64,000 nucleotides of DNA. Source: Vibrio splendidus. GTDB taxonomy: Bacteria > Pseudomonadota > Gammaproteobacteria > Enterobacterales > Vibrionaceae. This document shows, one piece after another, positions 24,773 through 32,889 of the stretch. Positions within the stretch are counted from its first letter, which is position 1. Each line of letters starts with the position of its first letter. The notes under the pieces were generated by a model. That model was not told where the DNA came from. It did no database searches and saw only the letters and a list, made by a program, of their open reading frames with translations. The translations under genes were made by a program, and so were the position numbers. The DNA lies in assembly GCF_003345295.1 (NCBI RefSeq), contig NZ_CP031055.1, positions 2,170,001 to 2,234,000 on the forward strand. The letters are read 5' to 3'.

Positions 24773-25171
24773 TTATTTCGTACTTTTGTCATTTTTGTTG
24801 AAAATTAACGACACAGAATTAACACAGAATCGCTCACCTGTTGTCTGCGGGCCATCAGGAAAAACGTGACCTAAATGGCTATCACATGCAGTACAACGGA
24901 TCTCCACACGCTTCATTCCGTGACTTAGATCCTCTATATAGCGTACCGCTTCATCACTTACTGGGGCATCAAAGCTTGGCCAACCGCACCCAGAGTCATA
25001 TTTGTTATCCGACAGAAACAAAGGGCTTTCACAGCATGTGCAGCTATAGACACCAGTGTTATGGTTGTGCAGTAACTTACCGCTATATGGGGCTTCAGTA
25101 CCACGTTCACGGCACACAGCAAATTCGTCGTCCGTTAGGCGCTCACGCCAGTATTCATCAGGCTTTATCAT
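24773..25171 (-). CDS. msrB: Peptide-methionine (R)-S-oxide reductase
   Basis: Protein of 132 residues. The ATG at 25171 is preceded by GGGAGGAAAT, a near-perfect Shine-Dalgarno sequence, so the longer frame is rejected. Zinc is bound by Cys44/Cys47 (CTCC) and Cys93/Cys96 (CTAC). The catalytic Cys is Cys116 in GERFCVNSVSL. It repairs R-methionine sulfoxide using thioredoxin. It is divergent from gapA, the same arrangement as in E. coli. Confidence 0.95.
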   Translation of the reverse strand: MIKPDEYWRERLTDDEFAVCRERGTEAPYSGKLLHNHNTGVYSCTCCESPLFLSDNKYDSGCGWPSFDAPVSDEAVRYIEDLSHGMKRVEIRCTACDSHLGHVFPDGPQTTGERFCVNSVSLIFNKNDKSTK

Positions 25172-25245
25172 ATTTCCTCCCTTTTGAACCACGTTAATAT
25201 CTCTCCACATTCTCAGTTATTATATTTACTTTTTTCTATAAAGGC

Positions 25246-25421
25246 TTGCATATCAGTCGTTTTGTAGCACATACTTTCTCACCAGGAAACATTGTACATA
25301 TACACTCATAAGTGAATCATCATTTAGGGGTATTTTACCCAACTGGAAGGGTACAGAGCCACTTGCAATGGTCAATTTTCAACCACTTACGCCCAATTGT
25401 TAAGAAAAGCGTCGCTTTTTT
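25246..25421 (+). ncRNA. Possible small RNA or leader upstream of gapA (speculative)
   Basis: A hairpin AAAAGC-GTC-GCTTTT (25405-25419) followed by T looks like a terminator just before the main gapA promoter. About 150 bases upstream, TTGCAT (25246-25251) and CATACT (25270-25275), 18 bases apart, could start transcription. Together they would make an RNA of about 140 bases with an internal GGGTA/TACCC hairpin. Inference only. Confidence 0.22.
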
Positions 25422-25450
25422 TTGACATTAAACAAGTTAAGTCGGATTAT
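25422..25450 (+). promoter_or_regulatory. Putative main promoter of gapA
   Basis: A perfect TTGACA (25422-25427), a 17-base spacer and GATTAT (25445-25450), giving a leader of about 75 bases. TATACT at 25463-25468 is an alternative -10. Confidence 0.55.
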
Positions 25451-25529
25451 CTATTGCAGATGTATACTGGATTCTGTAATTTTACTACCAGTTATCTTTA
25501 ATCAGAAATTAAGTTGTGGAGCAACTACA

Positions 25530-26525
25530 ATGACTATCAAAGTAGGTATTAACGGTTTTGGCCGTATCGGCCGTTTCGTATTCCGCGCAGCTCAAGAGCG
25601 TGCAGACATCGAAGTAGTAGGTATTAACGATCTAATCGACGTAGAGTACATGGCATACATGCTTAAGTACGACTCAACTCACGGCCGTTTCAACGGTACT
25701 GTTGAAGTTGAAGGCGGTAACCTAATCGTTAACGGTAAAACTGTACGTGTTACAGCTGAGCGTAACCCAGAAGATCTTAAGTGGGATGCTATCGAAGTAG
25801 ACGTAGTTGCTGAAGCAACTGGTCTTTTCCTAACTGACGAGACTGCACGTAAGCACATCACTGCTGGCGCTAAGAAAGTAGTTCTTACTGGTCCTTCTAA
25901 AGATGCAACTCCAATGTTCGTAATGGGCGTTAACCAAGCATCTTACGCTGGTCAAGACATCGTTTCTAACGCTTCTTGTACTACTAACTGTCTTGCACCT
26001 ATCGCTAAAGTACTTAACGATAAGTGGGGCATTGAGTCTGGTCTTATGACTACAGTTCACGCTACTACAGCAACTCAAAAAACTGTAGATGGCCCTTCTG
26101 CTAAAGACTGGCGCGGTGGCCGTGGTGCTTCTCAAAACATCATCCCATCTTCAACTGGTGCTGCTAAAGCTGTAGGCGTTGTTCTTCCAGAACTAAACGG
26201 CCTTCTAACTGGTATGGCTTTCCGCGTACCAACTGCTAACGTATCTGTAGTTGACCTAACTGTTAACCTTAAAGCATCTGCATCTTACGAAGAAATTTGT
26301 GCTGCAATGAAAGAAGCTTCTGAAGGCGAAATGGCTGGCGTTCTTGGTTACACTGAAGACCAAGTAGTATCACAAGATTTCATCGGTGAAGTTCAAACTT
26401 CAGTATTCGATGCTAAAGCTGGTGTTGCTCTAACTGACAAATTCGTTAAAGTTGTATCTTGGTACGACAACGAAATCGGTTACTCAAACAAAGTTCTAGA
26501 CCTAATCGCTCACATCTCTAAGTAA
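25530..26525 (+). CDS. gapA: Glyceraldehyde-3-phosphate dehydrogenase, type I
   Basis: Protein of 331 residues from ATG 25530, with GGAG upstream; the longer frame begins in the promoter and is rejected. The NAD motif GINGFGRIGR is at residues 6-15, and catalytic Cys150 sits in SNASCTTNCLAP. It makes 1,3-bisphosphoglycerate in glycolysis. Codon use is extremely biased (GGT, CGT, AAC, CTT, GTA preferred), which marks a very highly expressed gene and differs visibly from its neighbours. Own promoter and terminator; divergent from msrB. Confidence 0.97.
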   Translation: MTIKVGINGFGRIGRFVFRAAQERADIEVVGINDLIDVEYMAYMLKYDSTHGRFNGTVEVEGGNLIVNGKTVRVTAERNPEDLKWDAIEVDVVAEATGLFLTDETARKHITAGAKKVVLTGPSKDATPMFVMGVNQASYAGQDIVSNASCTTNCLAPIAKVLNDKWGIESGLMTTVHATTATQKTVDGPSAKDWRGGRGASQNIIPSSTGAAKAVGVVLPELNGLLTGMAFRVPTANVSVVDLTVNLKASASYEEICAAMKEASEGEMAGVLGYTEDQVVSQDFIGEVQTSVFDAKAGVALTDKFVKVVSWYDNEIGYSNKVLDLIAHISK

Positions 26526-26584
26526 TTTCTTTTTAGAAATAGCTTTAGATAAGCATTAGCGAAGACTGTTTTGAGCAGACTTTG

Positions 26585-26612
26585 AAAAAGGCGACCTTAG
26601 TGTCGCCTTTTT
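26585..26612 (+). terminator. Terminator of gapA
   Basis: An 11-bp stem AAAAAGGCGAC (26585-26595) with GTCGCCTTTTT (26602-26612). Confidence 0.92.
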
Positions 26613-26812
26613 AATACCTGCTATCTTTTAAGCGGCTTCGACCCCGATAGCCAAAATGCCTTGGCTAGTCACACACTAAAACTTAACCTAAACCTAAAAC
26701 TTAAGTCAAAACGCAAAATTTAATTCCAATACTGGCTCTGCTTGTCACTCATAAAATCACAAGCACTGTTCTAGTCAGCATTTGAATTCAATTTCCTTAG
26801 AAGGATCATGTA

Positions 26813-27697
26813 ATGGATTTATCTACTCTACCTGCACTGACTGTACTTTCAGATAACGTGACTATCGTTGAACACGAAGGTGTAAAGCTGGTTCGCGTTA
26901 TCCATGATAAAGCAAACGCAGCTATTTCATTGTTTGGCGGCCATGTCGTGTCATTCCAACCACAAGGCCAACAAGACCTTATTTGGATGAGCCAACAAGC
27001 TAAATTCGATGGAAAAACAGCTTTACGTGGTGGTATTCCAGTATGTTGGCCTTGGTTTGGTCGCATTGCTGCACCTGCTCATGGTTTTGCACGTTCAAGC
27101 GAATGGCAATTAATTGAGCACCGTGAAAGCGAAGCAGGCGTTATTGTAAGCCTAGGCCTAAAGCCTAGCGAAGCGACTCTGGCAGTGTGGCCGCATCAGT
27201 TCGATGCTCGACTGAATGTTGAAATTGGTGACCAACTAAAAGTAACGTTGGACGTGAAGAATACAGATTCACAACCATGGACTTTCTCTGGCGCACTGCA
27301 CACTTACCTAAATGTAGGTGATATTCACAACACAACCACAACGGGTATGGGTGCTGAGTACATTGATAGTCTGCAAGGTGGCAAGATCTGCCAAGGTGGT
27401 TCTGAACTGGTACTGACCGACACGATTGACCGCGTTTACACGCAACCAGAAGCGCAAATCTTTGTTGCTGACAAAAATCTGGATCGCACACTAACGGTTG
27501 AGAACCACGGTCATAACTCTGCAGTATTGTGGAACCCGTGGGCGGAAGGCGCTGCAGGTATGGGCGATATGCAAGACGACGGTTACCTAACCATGATGTG
27601 TGTAGAATCAACACTACACGCACCAAGCCTAGAAACTGGTAAAACGCTACAGCCTGGCGAGAGCCACCAGCTTATTACGGTTATCTCTTCGAACTAA
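26813..27697 (+). CDS. yeaD: D-hexose-6-phosphate mutarotase (aldose 1-epimerase family)
   Basis: Protein of 294 residues of the YeaD family. The conserved pieces are FGGHVVSFQPQGQQDLIWMS, ALRGGIPVCWPWFG, a His in HGFARSSEWQ and a WNPWAEGAAGM segment near the C-terminus. It interconverts alpha and beta anomers of glucose-6-phosphate. AAGGATC precedes the ATG. It follows gapA as in E. coli but has its own 287-base upstream region. Confidence 0.92.
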   Translation: MDLSTLPALTVLSDNVTIVEHEGVKLVRVIHDKANAAISLFGGHVVSFQPQGQQDLIWMSQQAKFDGKTALRGGIPVCWPWFGRIAAPAHGFARSSEWQLIEHRESEAGVIVSLGLKPSEATLAVWPHQFDARLNVEIGDQLKVTLDVKNTDSQPWTFSGALHTYLNVGDIHNTTTTGMGAEYIDSLQGGKICQGGSELVLTDTIDRVYTQPEAQIFVADKNLDRTLTVENHGHNSAVLWNPWAEGAAGMGDMQDDGYLTMMCVESTLHAPSLETGKTLQPGESHQLITVISSN

Positions 27698-27720
27698 GCT
27701 TCTAGCTAATCGAATTAAAA

Positions 27721-27745
27721 AAATGCAGCTCATAACGCTGCATTT
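27721..27745 (+). terminator. Terminator of yeaD
   Basis: AAATGCAGC (27721-27729) pairs with GCTGCATTT (27737-27745); flanking A and T runs lengthen the stem. Confidence 0.88.
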
Positions 27746-27870
27746 TTTATTGCCCCGAACCTCACACGTACCGTCCAGTAATCAATGTCTTAACACAAGC
27801 CCGTAGTCCATCACCTCTTCGTTTAACTCCACGCCACATGGCTCTCATCACTCTAGTTTATAAATATAAC

Positions 27871-27915
27871 TATCAATTCATTAATTATTATCAATTCATT
27901 AATTATTATCAATTA
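27871..27915. repeat. 18-bp tandem repeat upstream of the chemoreceptor gene
   Basis: TATCAATTCATTAATTAT occurs twice exactly (27871-27888, 27889-27906) and then as a partial third copy. Fully AT-rich, about 95-140 bases before the MCP start. Apart from this and the yeaD terminator I see nothing in 27698-28009. Confidence 0.8.
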
Positions 27916-28009
27916 CTGCCGATAAATAAGTACCTATGATAGAAAGATCAATAACAAACTTCCTTAAAACCACTTAACAACACCTCAATGAAGACAGGAT
28001 AGTGAATTC

Positions 28010-30046
28010 ATGTTCGAGAAATACAAAAATCAAAGTGTTGGTTTCCAACTTAAGTTGGTCATTTTGCTGTGCTTGCTTATTGCCTTTGGCTCCATTGCAA
28101 CACTCGTGTACCGCAATGCCTCACAGGTATTATTAGACAACACGTTAAAAGAACACCAATCCAAAGTAGAAGCGATGGCCAAAACCATCTCTGGTCAGTT
28201 TGATGCTTACCTGCATACCGCTAAAGTTTTAGAATCCACTTTTCGTAACGGTTACCTAGCAGGTGTTTATGTTGAAAGTTATGACGTTGAGTTCAACGGT
28301 CATTCAATTCCCAACATGACTCAATATGGTGAGAGCCTAATAAATGACACTAAACTCGTTGATAGCTTTACCCGCGACACCGGCGCCGTAGCAACCCTAT
28401 TTGCCCCATTTGGCGACGACTTTATTCGTGTCTCTACTTCTCTTAAAAAACCTTCAGGCGAACGAGTCGTTGCGACCACGCTAGGGAAAAATCATCCAGG
28501 CTATAGCAAACTCAAAAATGGCCAGCCTTATTACTCTCAAGTTAAGCTCTTCGGTCAACGTTACATCACCTACTATGCGCCTTTGACCAATGCTCAAGGC
28601 AAAGTAAACGGTGTCTCTTTCATTGGTCTGCCAGTAGAAGAGGCGACTCAAAGCCTGTTTGAATCTTTACGCTCGGTTTCTTGGGGGGATACGGGATACA
28701 CCATCATTGTCGATAACGAGCAAGATCATCAAGGCCAGTACTTACTGCACCCTACTAACGTTGGCGGTGGTAAATCGATTGTTGATGTTGCTGACTACGA
28801 CGGCAACAAACCTTTCTATCAGATCTTTGAACAGCAATCCGGTTTGATTCTCTACCCTTTTGAGTACCAAGGAACTGTAGGCGAAAAGTATCTCGTCTAC
28901 ACTGAAGTTCCTGGTTGGGATTGGAAACTACTTGGCGGTACTTTTATCAAGGAAGTGACCAAGGGCAGTGATGAATTACTCAAGCTCATCGCTATTATTG
29001 CTACCTTGATTGCTGCCGCTACCATCGTCGCGTTAACCTTCGTGTTAAACCGTACACTGACGCCACTAACGACGTTAAACGAGTACATGCTGCGTTTAGG
29101 AAAAGGCGAAGTAAGCCTACATATCCCAAACAATGGCAAGCAAACGAAAAACGAGATCAGCAACCTAAATACCGGCGTTGCAAACATGGCTGCTCAATTG
29201 AATACACTCGTGGGCGAGATACGTACGACCAGTGATCAAGTTCAGAATAGCTCGAGCAGTGTGTCACAAGATGCCAGCCACAACTTGAGTCAATCTGATC
29301 GCCAGCAAGCACAGGTTGAGCAAGTCGTTACGGCCATTGAAGAGATGGCCACCTCTGCAGAATCTGTAGCGCAGCAAGTGAACAGCATTGCTGAAAATGT
29401 TCGCCTTGCAAATGAAGACAGCCAGAAAGGTTTAGAAGTCGTTGAAGGTGTGTGTATTGATGTTGCCCAGCTGAATGATCAATTAGACAAGTCAGCATCG
29501 GCCATCGAGCAAGTGAGTTCTGATAGCGAAAGCATTCAAACCGTCACTAAGATGATTGATGACATCGCAGAACAAACCAACTTACTTGCGTTGAACGCTG
29601 CGATAGAAGCAGCTCGTGCGGGTGATCAGGGGCGTGGTTTTGCCGTTGTCGCTGACGAAGTAAGAACATTGGCTCATCGTACACAAACGTCAGTGCAAGA
29701 CGTAGTGAGCATCATCGAGAAGTTGAAATCTTCCACTAACAATGCCGTGAACCTGATGACACAAAGCCAATCGAATGCCAACCAAGTACTCGATAAAGCG
29801 CAAGAAGCAGGCACGGCTCTAGAGTCGATAGCCTCTCAAGTTGAGTCTATTGCTTCTCAAGCTGAAACCATCGCTGCGACATCAGAAGAGCAAGCTCAGG
29901 TTTCTCAAGAAATAGCAGCGAACGCGCATGCGATCAGCGATTTGAACCAACAAAGCCGTGAAACTAGCGCCAAGACCTCTCAAAGTGCTGATGAACTTCA
30001 AAAACAAGCTGAGTCGTTGAAGAACCAAGTTAACTTCTTTAGCTAG
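28010..30046 (+). CDS. Methyl-accepting chemotaxis protein with periplasmic Cache-type sensor
   Basis: Protein of 678 residues. TM1 is at about residues 14-36, a periplasmic Cache-type region spans about 40-320, TM2 is near 326-348 (LIAIIATLIAAATIVALTFVL), then HAMP, then a signalling domain. The hairpin tip EQTNLLALNAAIEAARAGDQ and the following GRGFAVVADEVRTLA identify a class of receptor that couples to CheW/CheA. It lacks a C-terminal CheR-binding pentapeptide. The ligand is not deducible. Transcribed alone. Confidence 0.92.
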   Translation: MFEKYKNQSVGFQLKLVILLCLLIAFGSIATLVYRNASQVLLDNTLKEHQSKVEAMAKTISGQFDAYLHTAKVLESTFRNGYLAGVYVESYDVEFNGHSIPNMTQYGESLINDTKLVDSFTRDTGAVATLFAPFGDDFIRVSTSLKKPSGERVVATTLGKNHPGYSKLKNGQPYYSQVKLFGQRYITYYAPLTNAQGKVNGVSFIGLPVEEATQSLFESLRSVSWGDTGYTIIVDNEQDHQGQYLLHPTNVGGGKSIVDVADYDGNKPFYQIFEQQSGLILYPFEYQGTVGEKYLVYTEVPGWDWKLLGGTFIKEVTKGSDELLKLIAIIATLIAAATIVALTFVLNRTLTPLTTLNEYMLRLGKGEVSLHIPNNGKQTKNEISNLNTGVANMAAQLNTLVGEIRTTSDQVQNSSSSVSQDASHNLSQSDRQQAQVEQVVTAIEEMATSAESVAQQVNSIAENVRLANEDSQKGLEVVEGVCIDVAQLNDQLDKSASAIEQVSSDSESIQTVTKMIDDIAEQTNLLALNAAIEAARAGDQGRGFAVVADEVRTLAHRTQTSVQDVVSIIEKLKSSTNNAVNLMTQSQSNANQVLDKAQEAGTALESIASQVESIASQAETIAATSEEQAQVSQEIAANAHAISDLNQQSRETSAKTSQSADELQKQAESLKNQVNFFS

Positions 30047-30239
30047 AAGCCGAGTTCACTGTTTCTATCAGTGACTTGCTCATAACCAATAGAGCCAACC
30101 ATACGTTGGCTCTATCTCTTCACTAACAGGCTCTACCTATTCACAGATTGCCGTTAGCCAAGACAGCTGCGTTTATTCTAGCGCCCCACTATGCTTCCTG
30201 TTAAAATTTTGGACTTGAAATTTCTACCTCGAGTTCGCA

Positions 30240-31058
30240 ATGACTTACCAATGCCCTTTGTGTCACCAACCTTTATCTCAAAACGATCGTACGTTTAAGT
30301 GTGAAAAGAACCATCAGTTCGACCTAGCGAAAGAAGGCTATGTCAATTTGATGCCAGCACACCACAAACGCTCAAAAGATCCAGGTGACAACAAAGAGAT
30401 GATGCAGGCTCGTCGCCGCTTCCTTGAAGGCAACCACTACAATCCAATGCGCCAAGCCGTTGTTGGTTTATGCGCTAGCTATCTGCCAGAAACAGCCCCT
30501 AGCCTATTAGATATAGGTTGTGGTGAAGGTTATTACACCAATGAAATTGCGGTAAACCTTCAAGAAAAGAATGGCGCTACTTTTGGTCTAGATATCTCTA
30601 AGATTGCTATCAAATACGCCGCTAAACGCTACCCAGCGGTCGACTTCTCAGTCGCTTCTAGCCATCGCCTACCCTTTGCTGAAAATAGCTTAGACGGCAT
30701 TCTACGCATTTACGCACCTTGCAAGGCAGAAGAACTGCAACGCACGATCAAAGACAATGGTGTGGTGATCACCGTGACACCTGCTAGCCGACACCTTTAT
30801 CAGCTGCGTGATGCGATTTATGATGGCGTTCGTTTGCACGATGAAGATCCAGAGATGATCGAAGGTTTTACTCTTGAGCACCAAGAGCAACTAAACTATA
30901 TGATGGAACTATCGGGGTCAGACGCATTCGACCTGCTACAGATGACGCCGTTTGCTTGGAAAGCGAGTGAAGAATTTAAACAACAACTCACCGATTCAGA
31001 GCAATTCAACTGTGAAGCTGACTTTATGCTACGAGTGTACCGCAAACAACTTAATTGA
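30240..31058 (+). CDS. rlmA: 23S rRNA (guanine-N1-)-methyltransferase RlmA
   Basis: Protein of 272 residues. The N-terminal zinc site is visible as CPLCHQPLS plus C-x3-H in FKCEKNHQFDLAKEGYVNL. The SAM-binding motif is LLDIGCGEGYY at about residues 89-99. This is the RlmA(I) family that methylates G745 in helix 35 of 23S rRNA. Monocistronic by context. Confidence 0.92.
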   Translation: MTYQCPLCHQPLSQNDRTFKCEKNHQFDLAKEGYVNLMPAHHKRSKDPGDNKEMMQARRRFLEGNHYNPMRQAVVGLCASYLPETAPSLLDIGCGEGYYTNEIAVNLQEKNGATFGLDISKIAIKYAAKRYPAVDFSVASSHRLPFAENSLDGILRIYAPCKAEELQRTIKDNGVVITVTPASRHLYQLRDAIYDGVRLHDEDPEMIEGFTLEHQEQLNYMMELSGSDAFDLLQMTPFAWKASEEFKQQLTDSEQFNCEADFMLRVYRKQLN

Positions 31059-31129
31059 TATTGATTATCGTTTGCATTGAAATCTCATCTTGCCTCCTTT
31101 AGTATGCGTGTTCTTCAAGGAGGCATTTC

Positions 31130-32089
31130 ATGCAACGTATTATTCTTATCGGATTAGCTACCCTGCTTACAGCTTGTGCTAATCAACCTTCAAACAACAC
31201 TTCTCAAAAAGTGGCTAACACGCAAACGCAAGCCGTTTCCACATTCTACGACTACCAATTCGCGTCTCCACAAGGCGAAGCGCTTTCTCTCAATGCATTA
31301 CCTAAACAGCTGATTGACGCTGATGTGGTTCTTATTGGCGAATGGCACACTCACTCGGCAATCCATCGCTTCCAAACCGATTTTTTAAAAGTGCGCCGCA
31401 ACGCCACATCAAACATCGCGCTTTCAATGGAACAATTCACTCGAGAGCATCAAGACACATTAAACCAATATCTAAATGATGAGATTGGCGAACAAGTTCT
31501 TATGTCTCAAGCCGCTGCTTGGCCAAATTACGAAAGTGATTACCGCGCGTTAGTGGAGTTCGCTAAAACCAACGACGTCAATATCATTGCGGCAAACGCA
31601 CCAAAACCCTTTGTACAGTGTATCGGCCGTAAAGGATTATCCTATCTAGATCAGCTAACGACGGAACAGCGTCAATGGATTGCTTCAGAAGTGGATACTG
31701 GCGATAGCCCTTATAAAGAAAAGTTCATGGCTTCGATGCATCACGGAACACCAGAGCAAACAGAAAAACAGTTTGCGGCTCAAGTAACATGGGACGAAAC
31801 CATGGCAGAGTCGATTGTTGATTACCACGCATCAAACCCAGACCAACAGGTGATTCATGTGGCCGGTAAGTTCCACACCGAAGGTGGTTTAGGCACTGCA
31901 GCATCGATTCTACGTCGTAACCCTGATTTGAAAATTGCCATCATCAGCCCAGTTGAAGAGATCTCATCGGATAGCAGTGACTATCAGCTTGAAGTTCTCG
32001 CGCCACCGGCTCGCTTTGTAAAGAAAGAGAACCGAATGAAGGCATATAAGCACCTATCTAAGCGCGGATCCGATCTCAAGTGCGACTAA
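31130..32089 (+). CDS. ChaN-family iron/heme-regulated lipoprotein
   Basis: Protein of 319 residues. Signal peptide MQRIILIGLATLLTAC has a lipobox. The DUF399/ChaN core is recognised from VVLIGEWHTHSAIHRFQ and the C-terminal HVAGKFHTEGGLGTAASIL. Family members bind heme and are often iron-regulated; no Fur box was recognised upstream. AAGGAGG precedes the ATG. Confidence 0.82.
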   Translation: MQRIILIGLATLLTACANQPSNNTSQKVANTQTQAVSTFYDYQFASPQGEALSLNALPKQLIDADVVLIGEWHTHSAIHRFQTDFLKVRRNATSNIALSMEQFTREHQDTLNQYLNDEIGEQVLMSQAAAWPNYESDYRALVEFAKTNDVNIIAANAPKPFVQCIGRKGLSYLDQLTTEQRQWIASEVDTGDSPYKEKFMASMHHGTPEQTEKQFAAQVTWDETMAESIVDYHASNPDQQVIHVAGKFHTEGGLGTAASILRRNPDLKIAIISPVEEISSDSSDYQLEVLAPPARFVKKENRMKAYKHLSKRGSDLKCD

Positions 32090-32342
32090 ACTCGCTATCC
32101 AGACTTAATCTTATTCAAGTTTAGGTCTGGCATGCTACAAGTCTGGCAAACTAAAAGCTTGTTCAATCGATCCCTAAGATAAATATTGATATCGGCATAG
32201 GAATTGCTTAATTACCAAGCAGTTTTGATTAAGCAGACGAAGATATATTGTGCGAATAAAAAAACATCACCACGGTGATTAAATGCACAAGTTTTTCACA
32301 CATCTGCCGATACTATATTTAAGGATAGGTAAGGAGAGCGAT

Positions 32343-32696
32343 ATGACGCCAGTAGGAACGAGTAACACTCAGCTGTATTCACCTTCGCAAATGAACGCAC
32401 AAGCTAAAAGCATTGAAGCTGAAAAGCCTGCACCTCTTAAGGTTGAGCAAAACACCGTTAAGCTTTCCGATGAGGGCAAAGCCCTATTATCTGCCCTTAA
32501 AGAAATCGATAAAGAAGCCAAGAAAGTCGAAGCTGAAAACGCGACCGTTACTGATAAGGTTGAGTCATTTGCTCACGGCGCATTAGGTATGGATCACCCA
32601 GATAAAATTGAAGAAGAGGACGATGGTTCTTATTCAGCAGGGCAATACTTATCCGCAGCGGCAACGGTTGGTGGTATTCTTCTCGCTCTTATATAA
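32343..32696 (+). CDS. Hypothetical 117-residue protein
   Basis: The start is set at ATG 32343 because AAGGAG lies about 8 bases upstream; the longer frame lacks this. The product is Lys/Glu-rich and likely helical in the middle (LSALKEIDKEAKKVEAENATV). It ends in a glycine/alanine hydrophobic segment (QYLSAAATVGGILLALI) that could contact a membrane. I do not recognise a family. The 250 bases upstream hold two small hairpins (CCAGAC/GTCTGG at about 32099-32130; ATCACC/GGTGAT at about 32269-32280) and no other gene. Confidence 0.65.
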   Translation: MTPVGTSNTQLYSPSQMNAQAKSIEAEKPAPLKVEQNTVKLSDEGKALLSALKEIDKEAKKVEAENATVTDKVESFAHGALGMDHPDKIEEEDDGSYSAGQYLSAAATVGGILLALI

Positions 32697-32889
32697 CCTT
32701 ACTTTCCTTTACGGCATTCCTTTCACTGCACCACGTGCATTGTTTGCACAGCACTGCTTACATAGACCCTATTGCTCTGAGCCTCTTTCATTGCAAAAAA
32801 TCGATTTGTCGTCACGACAACAGACCTGATTTGTCCTAAAAAACGAGTTCACGACATAATTCCGCTCTCATTTTAATGGAATAATACTC

